Below, piece after piece: positions 44,731 to 53,163 of a stretch of 64,000 nucleotides of DNA. Origin of the DNA: Streptomyces flavotricini (GTDB lineage: Bacteria > Actinomycetota > Actinomycetes > Streptomycetales > Streptomycetaceae); assembly GCF_020639365.1 (NCBI RefSeq), contig NZ_JAINUL010000001.1, forward strand, positions 8,193,604 to 8,257,603. Direction: 5' to 3'. Each line of letters opens with the position of its first letter. Position 1 is the first letter of the stretch. A program made the translations under genes and the position numbers. The notes under the pieces were generated by a model, which saw only the letters and a list, made by a program, of their open reading frames with translations, did not search any database and was not told the origin of the DNA.

Positions 44731-45600
44731 GTGTCCTGGCCGGATGTCACGGTGGTTGATGCGTGCGTGCGGCGCGACGGCCGGGGCGGCAGCCCCACGT
44801 CCGTCACCGACGACGACGCGGCGGCGACGGACGCGGACCGGCGTGCGGTCGCTGCTGCGGCCGGCACCTCGCACGCGGCGTTCCTCGGCCCGGGGCGGAC
44901 GCCGGATGGTGGCTGGCCGGTCCGGTTCTTCACCGCCACCGCCGAACTGTCCGGCTGCGGCCACGGCACGGTTGCCGCGCAGGCCGTCCGGTTGACCCGC
45001 ACCGCGCTGGGTGAGCTGAACGACCGCCAACACACCGGCGGGCGCACGTTCGACACCGTCGCGATCCGCCGCCCTGCCGGCATCGAGGTGTGGTTCGACC
45101 AGGGCCTCGTCGCGCTGAGTCACCCGGCACCGGACGAGCGCGCCGCGATCGTCGCCGCGCTCGGGCTCACCCCGGACGATCTGCATCCGACCGACGCACC
45201 ACGGATCGCCGCGCCCGGCGCACCACGCGTGCTGGTACCGGTCCACGACCGGTCGGCGCTGCTCCGAGTCCACCCACACCTCGGCAGGCTGACAGCGGCG
45301 TGCCAGCGGTACGGGCTCCTCGGCTGTTTCGTGTACGTACCGCCGGTGGGCGACCGACCGGGTGCGGCGCGGATGTTCGCGCCTGCGATCGGTGTCGACG
45401 AGGACGTCGCCAACGCCAACAGCACCGGCTGCCTGGCCGCCCACCTGCTCGACACGACAGGGGCGCAGACGGTCGCGATCGAGGTGGAGCAGGGCGACAC
45501 CCTCGGTCGGCCGGCCAGCGTGCTCGCTTCGGCCCGACGCGGGCCGGCGGGCATCACGACCCGGGTCGGCGGGTTGGCGGTGGTCCGCGACGGACACTGA
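44731..45600 (+). CDS. PhzF-family isomerase-like protein
   Basis: A 289-residue protein of the PhzF/diaminopimelate-epimerase-like fold. Visible features are VTVVDACVRRDGRGGSPTSV, the catalytic-glutamate region (TSHAAFLGP in place of SET-type motifs), FFTATAELSGCGHGTVA, and the C-terminal ANANSTGCLAAHLL with the second glycine-rich loop. PhzF itself isomerises a dihydroxyanthranilate in phenazine synthesis; other members have unknown substrates. AGGTGG supports GTG 44731; a TTG at 44665 overlapping the EthD stop is an alternative start. Confidence 0.85.
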   Translation: MSWPDVTVVDACVRRDGRGGSPTSVTDDDAAATDADRRAVAAAAGTSHAAFLGPGRTPDGGWPVRFFTATAELSGCGHGTVAAQAVRLTRTALGELNDRQHTGGRTFDTVAIRRPAGIEVWFDQGLVALSHPAPDERAAIVAALGLTPDDLHPTDAPRIAAPGAPRVLVPVHDRSALLRVHPHLGRLTAACQRYGLLGCFVYVPPVGDRPGAARMFAPAIGVDEDVANANSTGCLAAHLLDTTGAQTVAIEVEQGDTLGRPASVLASARRGPAGITTRVGGLAVVRDGH

Positions 45601-45708
45601 GGCGACGACTGGACCGTCCGCTTCTGCGATCCGCGCATGGGGCTGGGGCTGTCCGCTGCGGTCAAGTTGGCACCCGGTGGCGGGCGTCAGCGGGACGCGG
45701 TGTCGAGG

Positions 45709-45860
45709 GCGCGGCTCACTGGGGAGCTCAGGGGCTCACGCGCCCCCTCCGGGATCGTCTTCACCGTGCTCGTTGCGATGTCCGGCATGGAACGCGAGTA
45801 CATCCGGGACCGCCCCCTCGAAGGCCACGGGTCCGCCCGCAAGCGCGGCAAGACCATTCG
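45709..45860 (+). pseudogene. Serine recombinase (resolvase/invertase) fragment
   Basis: About 45 codons match the middle of small serine recombinases: LTGELRGSRAPSGIVFTVL, AMSGMEREYIRDR, then GHGSARKRGKT. The catalytic N-terminus and the DNA-binding C-terminus are missing. A scrap of a former mobile element. Confidence 0.6.
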
Positions 45861-46032
45861 GCGGGTTGCTTTTCCCTGGTGTCTGGGCTGGGACTTCGGG
45901 GCCGAGTCGGTCACCGCCGGGATCCGGCGGGCGGTCAGGGCTCGCGGCCACCCCCCGACACCCGCGCCCGTACCGGTTCGGCCATGCGCAAGGCCGGCCG
46001 TTGACCGTCCCGGGACGGCAGCCGCGGGCATG

Positions 46033-46299
46033 TCACATCGTTCGGCGTTTCCTCAGCTCGGCGAGCCATCCACGTAGCTGCTCGTCGTCGTGGAGGTAGG
46101 CGCCGCTCTCATCTGCCGGAAGGTCGATTCCGTGGAGGAGGGTCAGTGCCCACCAGGAGATGTCGTCCCAGTCGAGCCCATCGTCGGCCATCCACCGCCC
46201 GGCCCGGCGGTCGGCCTCGTCCCGGCTCAGACGACCCTCGACGAGCGCGACGAAGTGTTCTTCGATCTCGTCAAGGGTCGGCTGGCGGCTGGCATCCAT
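46033..46299 (-). CDS. Small acidic hypothetical protein, 88 aa
   Basis: An 88-residue helical, acidic protein with many tryptophans (WMADDGLDWDDISWWALTLL) and an LRGWLAELRKRRTM end. No family recognised; small Trp/Asp-rich proteins of this type occur widely in Streptomyces. The start is uncertain: ATG 46299 has GGAG almost abutting it, and ATG 46314 is 5 codons upstream. Confidence 0.55.
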   Translation of the reverse strand: MDASRQPTLDEIEEHFVALVEGRLSRDEADRRAGRWMADDGLDWDDISWWALTLLHGIDLPADESGAYLHDDEQLRGWLAELRKRRTM

Positions 46300-46394
46300 C
46301 TCCACACCGTACATGCGGGGCAAGCGTCGGCTGATGCGGCACTGGTCCGGGATACGTCGGGACGGGGCCAGCCAATGTCGAGAACACGGCAGGG

Positions 46395-46860
46395 TCATGC
46401 CTGTCCCCCTGCCCGGTGCCGCTTCGTGTACGACCAGGTCACCGCGGTCATCAGGGCAGGTGTGGTGAACAGCGGGGCGAAAACGAATCCCGAGACGGTG
46501 TGTGCCGTATCGCGCGACATGTACGTCTGGCTCTCGACGGTCAAGGCGACCGCGAGGTGCCACACTGCCACCAGGACCAGGACGCCCGAGGCGGTCCAGG
46601 CCAGAGATGCGAGGACCCTGGGGTGCCGCCACCGCCACCGGTCGCTGACGAGCAGCAGCGGGAACAGAGCGGCGAGCTCGGCAAGGACGGAGAGCCCGAC
46701 GACGTACGCGATGCCCCAGCCTGGGATGTCGAAGACGTCGCGCAGCACGTGGCCGCTGTAGCCCACATAGACACCGGATGCCATGGCGATGCGCCACAGG
46801 CCGGACGGGACGGCGCACAGAGCGAGTTGCGTGGTCCGCAGGTCGATGCCCCGGAGCCGG
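46395..46860 (-). pseudogene. Truncated 4-TM membrane protein fused to an amidohydrolase scrap
   Basis: Residues after RTTQLALCAVPSGLWRIAMA match a Streptomyces membrane protein type with about four helices (VGYSGHVLRDVFDIPGWG, then FAPLFTTPALMTAV). The N-terminal start is missing. The same frame continues upstream into VLVDGHVATYRHRLRGIDL, which is the end of an amidohydrolase. Translation could still begin at ATG 46784, giving a 129-residue protein, so partial function is not excluded. Confidence 0.6.
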
Positions 46861-47470
46861 TGGCGGTACGTGGCGACGTGGCCGTCGACCAGGACGGTGA
46901 GGACGTCCGCCGCGGGTCGCCCGGCCCAGGACGTCGTGGGCGCGCAAGCTGGTGTGGCTGACGGTCTCGCCCCGGGCGCGACCGTCGGCGTGTTCGCGCG
47001 AGCGGTCGGCGGCCAAGGTGGCGCGCAGCGCGGAGAAGAGGTCGGCGCTCCACCACACGCTGGTGTCCATGGACGGGGACACGGGAATGCCGTGGGCGCG
47101 GGCGGCGTGGGTGGGAGGGTATCCCTGCCCGGCGCGCTGCTCGCTCTCGGCGGAGATCGACAGGTACCCGCCCGTGTCCGCGATGCGGAGGTAGGAGTCG
47201 TCGCCCAGGGACGAGCGGTGGACGTAGACGGTGCCCGGGCGCATGAATCCGTGCTGATGAAGCATGGCCAGGCTCCGGTCCCGGGCGGTGCCCCAGACCC
47301 CGGCGTGGGTGGTCACGGCGACGCCCAGGTCGCGGGCGGCTTCGAAGGCCGGCTTCTCGGGGAAGGAGGGGTCGCCACCGAGGTCGACGGCCAGTTGCAG
47401 GTCCAGCATGCCGTCGCGGGGGACGCGCTGGTCCAGGAAGGCGCGGAACGCGGCGGGAGGCGCAAGTGCG
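46816..47470 (-). pseudogene. Amidohydrolase (cytosine deaminase-like) remnant
   Basis: The minus strand reads the middle and end of an amidohydrolase: VAVTTHAGVWGTARD, HGFMRPGTVYVHRSSL, SESEQRAGQGYPPT, SMDTSVWWSADLFSALR and HDVLGRATRGG. The frame then shifts and about 35 residues are lost before ADVLTVLVDGHVATYRHRL, the typical C-terminus. The 5' third, with the first metal motif, is missing. Inactive. Confidence 0.72.
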
Positions 47471-47643
47471 GCGACCGGTGGGTTCTCGACTCGGTCCGCT
47501 CCGCCCACGCGGACGAGCCCGCCGAGCCGACCTTCGCTTTCGAACGGGTGAGGGGTCGCGCGTATGTGCCGGTGGGGCCGGGGGGGGTGCGGCCTAAGAT
47601 GACAGGCCGTCAGGGAACGTTGCGGGGCGTGGGGGAGGTTGCT

Positions 47644-48183
47644 GTGGCCAGTGAGTTCCAGGAGCGGAAGCTCCGGGAGATGTTCGCCGCATTCGACGCG
47701 GACGGGGACGGTTTCCTGCGCGAGGCGGATTTCCGTGCGCTCGTCGCGCGCTGGGAGCGGCTGCCGAGGGTGGCGGCCGAAACGGAGCTGCGGGCGCGGC
47801 TGGAGGCACTGCTGATGGGGTGGTGGGCGGCCCTGTTGGAACGGGGGGACGCCAACGGCGACGGGGCAGTGGACATGGGCGAGCTGCTCGGGCTGGTGGA
47901 TGAACTGCCCGCCATGGTCGCCACCGTCACGGCGACTGCCGAAACCGTCTTCGAAGCGGTGGACGAGGACGGTGACGGGGTGATCTCCCCGGCCGAGCAC
48001 CGGAGGCTCGTCGAGACCTGGAACGGGCGGCCGGTCCCGCTGGACGGGGTCTTCGAGCTGCTCGACCTCAACGGGGACGGGCACCTCAGCCGCGAGGAGT
48101 TCGCTTTGCTGTGGCGCCAGTTCTGGATCAGTGACGATCCGGCCGAGCCGGGCAACTGGCTGTGCGGCCGCTTCGCGGACTAG
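47644..48183 (+). CDS. EF-hand calcium-binding protein (calerythrin-like)
   Basis: A 179-residue cytoplasmic protein with four EF-hand loops: DADGDGFLREAD (from residue 18), DANGDGAVDMGE, DEDGDGVISPAE and DLNGDGHLSREE. All have the canonical D-x-(D/N)-x-(D/G) ligands. It resembles calerythrin/CabB proteins of actinomycetes, which buffer or sense Ca2+ during aerial growth. GGGGGAGG lies 6 bases before the GTG at 47644; an ATG at 47599 is a less likely start. Confidence 0.92.
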   Translation: MASEFQERKLREMFAAFDADGDGFLREADFRALVARWERLPRVAAETELRARLEALLMGWWAALLERGDANGDGAVDMGELLGLVDELPAMVATVTATAETVFEAVDEDGDGVISPAEHRRLVETWNGRPVPLDGVFELLDLNGDGHLSREEFALLWRQFWISDDPAEPGNWLCGRFAD

Positions 48184-48279
48184 CGCGTTGTCCAGGCGCG
48201 TTCACCCGGGTCGATCACGCGACTCGACGCCGCGGCCGTCCTCGGGCGGCTCGGGCGGCCAGGGCGTCCCGCAGTCGCA

Positions 48280-48759
48280 TCAGTGTTCCTTGGGGGCGAT
48301 GGCCATGAGCAGCCGGACGTACGGGGACCAGCGGGCGCGCCGGGGCGGGCGTTCGGCGCGGTCGAGGCTGTCCTCCAGCAGCGCGTCGTGCAGCCAGCGA
48401 AAGGCCAGCGGCCAGCTCAACCGGGCGATTCCGGTGACCCGCATCGACAGGGTGTGCCGCAGCACCGTGCGCTCGTCGTCGACCGGCAGCACGGCGTACT
48501 CGTGGAAACCGTGGAAGCCGCGAGGGCCGCTGAAGGTGAAACGGACCCAGGTTCCCGGGACGTACGCGGCGACCGTGTAGCGGACCGGGCCGTGCCCGCC
48601 CTTCGCGCCTGCGGACAGCGGGCGGTCGAACTCCATGGGAGACCAGGTCCGGTGCGGCCAGAGCTGATCGGCCGGCCCGTCGGAGAGGGAGTCGAGGAGG
48701 GCACCGACCTCGGTGGCCTTCATCGGCAGCAGACGTTCGTGGACATTGTGGACGGGCAT
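48280..48759 (-). CDS. SRPBCC (START-like) family protein
   Basis: A 159-residue helix-grip protein of the SRPBCC superfamily, which binds hydrophobic ligands or modifies them. Visible features are the SPMEFDRPL strand, GPVRYTVAAYVPG, FTFSGPRGFHGFHEYAVL and the long C-terminal helix. It is divergent from a TetR gene 57 bases away, which probably represses it. Confidence 0.82.
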   Translation of the reverse strand: MPVHNVHERLLPMKATEVGALLDSLSDGPADQLWPHRTWSPMEFDRPLSAGAKGGHGPVRYTVAAYVPGTWVRFTFSGPRGFHGFHEYAVLPVDDERTVLRHTLSMRVTGIARLSWPLAFRWLHDALLEDSLDRAERPPRRARWSPYVRLLMAIAPKEH

Positions 48760-48774
48760 GGCGCTCCTTCAATT

Positions 48775-48811
48775 GGAGAGTTACCTCTAATTGAAGTGGA
48801 GAGTACTCTCT
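48775..48811. promoter_or_regulatory. Two operator-like sites in the SRPBCC/TetR divergent promoter
   Basis: A perfect 12-bp palindrome GAGAGTACTCTC (48799-48810) and an imperfect copy, AGAGTTACCTCT (48777-48788), with GGAGAGT starting at 48775 and 48798. They fill the 57-base spacer between the divergent starts. The segment is locally AT-rich. This fits a TetR dimer controlling both genes. Confidence 0.7.
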
Positions 48812-48816
48812 GTTTC

Positions 48817-49398
48817 ATGCCGAGACCACCCCGCTTCGACGCCGACGAGCTCCTCGACGCCGCCGTCGTCCTCGCGGCCAATGGCGGCCCGGCCGCAGTC
48901 ACCATGTCCGCCGTCGGCCAGGCCGTCGGCGCCCCCAGCGGATCCGTGTACCACCGTTTCCCGGGGCGTCCTGCGCTGCTCGCCGAGGTGTGGCTGCGTA
49001 CCGTCGAGGGCTTCCAGGAGGGCTACCTCGCCGCCCTCGACGGCGACCCCGACCCCCGCACGGCCGCCCGCGCCGGCGCCCGACACGTCGTGGCCTGGAG
49101 CCGGGCCCACCCGAGGGAGGCGGCACTGCTCCTCTACGGCGCTGAGGAGTTCGGCCGGGCCGGATGGTCCCAAGAGCACCGGGAACGCGCCGATCGAGGC
49201 AACGAGCGGGTGTTCGCCCGCCTCGGCATGGTCGGCGCGGCCATCGGGCTGACCGGGCCCGAGGGCCGGGACCGGATCGTCTTGGCCTTGATCGACCTGC
49301 CGCTCGGGGTGGTCCGGCGCCCCCTGCGGGCCGGCCACCCGCTGCCCGCGCACGCCGAGGACCTCGCCGAGGAGTGCGCGGCCGCACTGCTCGGCTGA
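48817..49398 (+). CDS. TetR-family transcriptional regulator
   Basis: A 193-residue TetR regulator. The N-terminal HTH is clear (RFDADELLDAAVVLAANGG, VGAPSGSVYHRFPGRPALL). The C-terminal ligand domain is typical in length. Divergent from the SRPBCC gene with operator-like palindromes between. ATG at 48817 is the natural start; the longer frame extends through the operator and is not used. Confidence 0.93.
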   Translation: MPRPPRFDADELLDAAVVLAANGGPAAVTMSAVGQAVGAPSGSVYHRFPGRPALLAEVWLRTVEGFQEGYLAALDGDPDPRTAARAGARHVVAWSRAHPREAALLLYGAEEFGRAGWSQEHRERADRGNERVFARLGMVGAAIGLTGPEGRDRIVLALIDLPLGVVRRPLRAGHPLPAHAEDLAEECAAALLG

Positions 49399-49699
49399 AG
49401 GATGCTGCGGAAGGCTCGGATCGGGAATTCTGGCTGCAGGGGTGGGGTGTTGCGTCGCGGACCGGATCGGTGTGGGTGGACACGTTCGCGTCGCGGAGCC
49501 GCCCGCCGTCCACGCCCGGCTCGGCGCGCGGCACGCCGCCGACCAGGGCACGGCTTCCCTGCCCTGCCACCTGCGAGGGGCAGAGGCTCCGCCTCGTCCG
49601 ACACCGCCTGCCCGGCACCCGTGGACGCCGCCGCCCTCGACGCCGCGCACCGGGGCGTTTTCCTGCACCGTTCAGGTTCCAACGGCCGCGCCGGGAGGT

Positions 49700-49942
49700 G
49701 ACCGTGGACGACGCTGTCGGGTGCGCGCGGAACTGCCAGGCACCCGAAGGCGAACTCGACGTCGGGGTCGGGCTCCTCGACTTCGAGGACGCGTCGGGCG
49801 GGCATCGGGTGTTCGCCCGCGCGCCGCAACGAGTTGGGGCCGAGCACGGGCCTCCCCGCCCGTTCGCCCACCAGCCAAGGATGCCGCAGCAGCGTGGCGC
49901 GCAACGCGTGCGCGATCGCGCCCAGATCGGCACGCCAGGAAT
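49700..49942 (-). pseudogene. TetR-like ligand-domain fragment
   Basis: The minus strand reads RADLGAIAHALRATLLRHPW then RPVLGPNSLRRAGEHPM and EPDPDVEFAFGCLAVPRA, matching the C-terminal ligand-binding part of TetR_C-type regulators. No HTH precedes it: at 49942 it abuts the ATPase remnant on the other strand. Truncated by a deletion. Confidence 0.5.
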
Positions 49943-50282
49943 TCGAGTTCTCGACGGATGGGACGTAGCCGAGGAGACGATCGACCAGGCGCTGCTCGTA
50001 GTCTCCGAACTCGTCACCAACGCCGTCGAACACGCCCGGCCTCCCGTGGCCCTCCACCTCCAGCGCCCCGGAAACGACGGTGTGCTGCGCATCGAGGTCG
50101 GCGACGGCGGGCCCGCCGATCACGAGGGCGCCTGGACCACCAGCTGCGCGCCGGAAGAGCGCGGTCGAGGCCGGGGCATCATCGCTCCTATGGCATGCGC
50201 CCACGGCACCCGCGTCCTGGCTCACACCGTCACCCACTGGGCAGTCCTGCCGGCCGCCGCCAGTCGGGGGAGTCCCGGCTGA
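49941..50282 (+). pseudogene. Anti-sigma-factor kinase-like ATPase (HATPase_c_2), N-terminally truncated
   Basis: Reads LLVVSELVTNAVEHARPP, the N-box of RsbW/SpoIIAB-like serine kinases, then a degenerate ATP-binding region (EVGDGGPADH, GRGRGI) to the stop at 50282. The first 40-50 residues and the start codon are gone. It abuts a TetR fragment on the other strand at 49941-49942, a deletion junction. Confidence 0.65.
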
Positions 50283-50465
50283 TACCGCGGAGCGGGCACG
50301 TCGCGGGCACCCGGGCACGCACCGACGCCGAGTACGGCGTTCACGCGGCGCCCGGCGCGAGCGCGGCGAGCTGGGCGCCCGGGCCGGCTTCAAGCAGTCA
50401 CTTCAAGGTGCGCCTGGCGTCCCACGGTCCCGGGGCGCTGGGCTGAGTCGGTGGAGCATGGGGAG

Positions 50466-50795
50466 ATGACCACTGATCATCCTGCCGAGCGGGACGGTGC
50501 CGGACACGACCGGTTCGCCGCGTTCTCGGACCGGGCGGCGAATGTGACCGGTTCGCCGCTGTTCTATCTCCTGTGTGTGCTTCTGGTCTTGGGCACGGTC
50601 GTGCTGCACCTCGTGCATCCGCCGCTGTCCTGGCTGATCTTCGCCGGGGACGTCATGACGTCGGTCAGCCTTCTGCTGCTTGCGCTGTTGAAGAACGCCG
50701 AACAGCGTGACACGCAGGCCGTGCAGCGGAAGCTGGACGCGATTGCGGCGGCGCTGCTGGAGCAGCGCGAGGGCACAAGCCAGGAAGCGGCCTGA
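50466..50795 (+). CDS. Low-affinity iron permease-like small membrane protein
   Basis: A 109-residue protein with two membrane helices (PLFYLLCVLLVLGTVVLHL and LIFAGDVMTSVSLLLLALL) and a C-terminal AVQRKLDAIAAALLE helix, which matches the low-affinity iron permease (Fet4-like, PF04120) family in bacteria. The transport role of these short bacterial members is not established. GGGGAG precedes the ATG at 50466. Confidence 0.78.
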   Translation: MTTDHPAERDGAGHDRFAAFSDRAANVTGSPLFYLLCVLLVLGTVVLHLVHPPLSWLIFAGDVMTSVSLLLLALLKNAEQRDTQAVQRKLDAIAAALLEQREGTSQEAA

Positions 50796-51180
50796 GGCGC
50801 TGACGCGTGCCACCCGCCGGGGCGTTTCCTTCGGATCGCCTCCGCGGACCGGATGAAGACGACGTGAAGGAGGCCTTCCGGCCTCTGACGTCCCACGCCG
50901 TCCCGCCGGTTGCACGGGACGGCACGGGAACGAGGACACGCCGCACCGGACAGCGGGCTACCGAAGACGGCGCCCTGCCACGTCTCGACCCGTTCTGCGT
51001 GTCCCCCCGCCGCGGTGCGGGATCGCCCTCGGGACGCCTGGGACGGCGGGACGGGGGCCGGCCCTGCCTATGGTTCTGGCTGTCCGGACCGGTCCCGAGG
51101 CGCTCTCCGCCCGGCCCCCGGCCAGCACCCCTGTGTGCCACGCACCGTTCCTCCGTCACCGAACCGAAAGCTGGTCCAGT
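50796..51180. other. Intergenic region, nothing recognised
   Basis: About 385 bases with no supported gene. It must carry the promoter of the secreted peptidoglycan-binding protein. Confidence 0.4.
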
Positions 51181-51597
51181 ATGTCGATGCGCTCCCTCAC
51201 CCGCACCGCAGTCCTCGCCGGTGCCGCGACTCTCGCCCTGACCACGCTGACGGGCACCGCAGAAGCCCGGGTCGGAGCTCCCTACGTCGGTTACGGCCAA
51301 GCCAACAACGGCGCCGCGGTGTGGTGCGTGCAGCACCAGGTGAACCGCTTCTTCAAGGACCACGCCCCGTGGCACGGACAGATCTCCGAGGACAGCGCGT
51401 TCGGGCCCCAGACGGACGAGGCCATCCGTGTCTTCCAGCGCGAGGTGAAGCGGGATCTCGCGCCGGGGATGCAGGTCGACGGTATCGTCGGGCCCCTGAC
51501 CGGCACGTACCTGCTCATCCTCGGCGACCCGGTGTACGGCCGCGACGGCTGGACGGACAACGGCTACTGCATCGGCCAGCTGCCCAGCAACAACTAG
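51181..51597 (+). CDS. Secreted peptidoglycan-binding domain protein
   Basis: A 138-residue exported protein. A signal peptide spans about residues 1-29 (TGTAEA). The rest is one PG_binding_1-type three-helix domain (VWCVQHQVNRFF, FGPQTDEAIRVFQRE, VDGIVGPLTGTYL), which binds cell-wall peptide. Two cysteines (C50, C131) may pair. No catalytic domain is present. The ATG at 51181 has a weak ribosome-binding site. Confidence 0.85.
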   Translation: MSMRSLTRTAVLAGAATLALTTLTGTAEARVGAPYVGYGQANNGAAVWCVQHQVNRFFKDHAPWHGQISEDSAFGPQTDEAIRVFQREVKRDLAPGMQVDGIVGPLTGTYLLILGDPVYGRDGWTDNGYCIGQLPSNN

Positions 51598-51837
51598 GGC
51601 TTCTCCTCGCGACGTTGTCTGACCCGCGCAGCCCTCTGACGTACCTCGCCGCGTGGTCGGGCCCACGCCGTTGCGTCCGGTGATCGGCCGGCCCTCCTCC
51701 TTCCTGCCGGTGGTCCCGCACCGGGCGCCCCATGCGGGGCGGAGCCAGCAACGGCCGATGAATTCGCAGGCCTGATCAGTCAGTTCATGACGTCGCACCA
51801 CGAACGGAGTAATGACGCATCGACATTGCGGACTCGC

Positions 51838-51874
51838 CTCCCCGGCCACCGCCTCCCCGGCGGCGGCCGGGGAG
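51838..51874. terminator. Terminator hairpin at the left edge of the biosynthetic locus
   Basis: Perfect 10-bp arms CTCCCCGGCC (51838-51847) and GGCCGGGGAG (51865-51874), 19 bases past the stop of the minus-strand small protein gene. Confidence 0.75.
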
Positions 51875-51892
51875 ACTGACGCTGGCGGGGGG

Positions 51893-52360
51893 TCAGGCGT
51901 ACGCGTACGAGCTCGACGAGTACTCGGAGTACGAGCCGTTCATCTTCAGGCGCGGGACGGCGTGGCCGCACCCGGCGCAGGCCACCGGGCGGCCGCCGTC
52001 GCGACCACGGATGGTGATCCATTCGCCGTTCTTGCCCGTCAGCACGTCGCGCAGGGCCTCCTTCGCGTGCATGCCCAGTTCCACCGCGGTCTTCGCGAAG
52101 TCGAGGAACGTGATGCGGCGCCCGCAGGAGGAGCACGTGGCGTCGAACACCTTGAAGGGGCCCTTGAGCGAGCTCGGCGAGGTGTCGAGGTAGTCGGCCA
52201 GTTCCTGGACCTCCGACGCGCCCAGCAGCCGCATGTGAGGTGGTTCGCTCAGAGGGAGGGCGGCGATCACCCCCTGGGGGACCTGGTAGGTGCGCGTCGT
52301 GTCCGGCCTGTTCTTGACGTATTCGAGTACCTCGTCGAGCGTCAGCTGTGCCTGTTCCAC
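51893..52360 (-). CDS. Small two-CxxC protein with Ser/Tyr-rich C-terminal tail
   Basis: A 155-residue protein of unknown family. Residues 1-70 are helical. Two CxxC pairs, C76/C79 (CSSC) and C128/C131 (CAGC), could bind one zinc ion around a helical insert. The last 16 residues, MNGSYSEYSSSSYAYA (140-155), are a flexible run of Ser and Tyr unlike the rest of the protein. It is the last gene of a minus-strand pair: its GTG start lies 19 bp inside the 3' end of the glycosyltransferase-like gene, so translation is coupled. It could be a carrier or precursor whose tail is hydroxylated, sulfated or glycosylated by the nearby enzymes, or simply a zinc-ribbon accessory protein. The function is not known. 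Confidence 0.7.
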   Translation of the reverse strand: MEQAQLTLDEVLEYVKNRPDTTRTYQVPQGVIAALPLSEPPHMRLLGASEVQELADYLDTSPSSLKGPFKVFDATCSSCGRRITFLDFAKTAVELGMHAKEALRDVLTGKNGEWITIRGRDGGRPVACAGCGHAVPRLKMNGSYSEYSSSSYAYA

Positions 52361-53160
52361 TTCGGGTACCTCTCTCCGCTGTCGTGAGATGGCGCGGCTG
52401 CCACGCTTCCAGCCGTGGTCGGGGTCCACCACTCCGTTACGCCGACCGGCCCGGTGACCACCCGGTCCAGTTCCTCGCGCAGGCGGGTGCCGAGGCCCGC
52501 CCTGCTCCAGTACCAGCGGCACAGCTCCGGCGCCGCGCCGGAGCTCGCGTCGTACCAGGTGAACGACGCCCGGTGAGCCGCGTGGGCGTGCGCGCCGAGC
52601 GCGTTGAACTCGGAGAATCCGCGCGGCGGGCGGCCCGCCACGTACCGGTCGAGCGGGATCCCGTGGCGGTCCGCGCACAGGGCGCGCAGCTCCCCGTACA
52701 GCGCGCGCGGATAGGTGAAGGGCGGGTGCTGCATGAAGTCGAAGAACACCGGGTGACCGAGGAAGTCCTGCGTCGGTGCGAGCCAGGGCCGGTGCCGGCC
52801 GAGTTCCGTGACGGGGCGGCGGACGATCCACGGACGCCCGTCCACGAGCAGGTCGGCGGGGGTGACGGGGCGGAAGAAGACCATATCGGAGTCGACGTGG
52901 CAGATGAGGTCGGCATCGGTGAGCTGGTCCGCGTACAGCTTGCTGACCTGCTGGCCCAGGTAGTCGTCGCGGTGGTCCGGGCCCACCTCCAGGCGGACCC
53001 CGTCACCGACGGACCGGCGCACGGCGGCCGCCCCGGTCCGCGGGGTGACGACGACCACCTCCGAGAAGCCCCGGCACCACGTCCGAATGGCGGCCAGCGC
53101 GTAGCGCAACCAGGCGACGTCACCGTGGTAGGTGCGGATGAACAGCGCGGTCCGCTCACT
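52342..53160 (-). CDS. DUF6492-type putative glycosyltransferase
   Basis: About 272 residues with a GT-A-like fold: ALFIRTYHGDVAWLRYAL at the start, QQVSKLYADQL, and a DxD-type CHVDSDMVFFRP motif for metal/nucleotide sugar. Then come FMQHPPFTYPRALY and FSEFNALGA, all typical of DUF6492 proteins linked to surface polysaccharide loci. No ATG, GTG or TTG is in frame near the expected start. A GTG at 53159 is out of frame by one base, so a one-base loss or an unusual start is implied. It is divergent from the pyruvyl transferase gene with only a few bases between. Confidence 0.75.
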   Translation of the reverse strand, partial: SERTALFIRTYHGDVAWLRYALAAIRTWCRGFSEVVVVTPRTGAAAVRRSVGDGVRLEVGPDHRDDYLGQQVSKLYADQLTDADLICHVDSDMVFFRPVTPADLLVDGRPWIVRRPVTELGRHRPWLAPTQDFLGHPVFFDFMQHPPFTYPRALYGELRALCADRHGIPLDRYVAGRPPRGFSEFNALGAHAHAAHRASFTWYDASSGAAPELCRWYWSRAGLGTRLREELDRVVTGPVGVTEWWTPTTAGSVAAAPSHDSGERYPKWNRHS

Positions 53161-53163
53161 ACG

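Noticed and set aside
51893..52360. Classic lanthipeptide or lasso precursor
   Set aside because: The protein is 155 residues with zinc-ligand-like CxxC pairs, and no LanB/LanC/LanM, lasso cyclase or radical SAM gene is present; only a looser carrier/precursor idea is kept.
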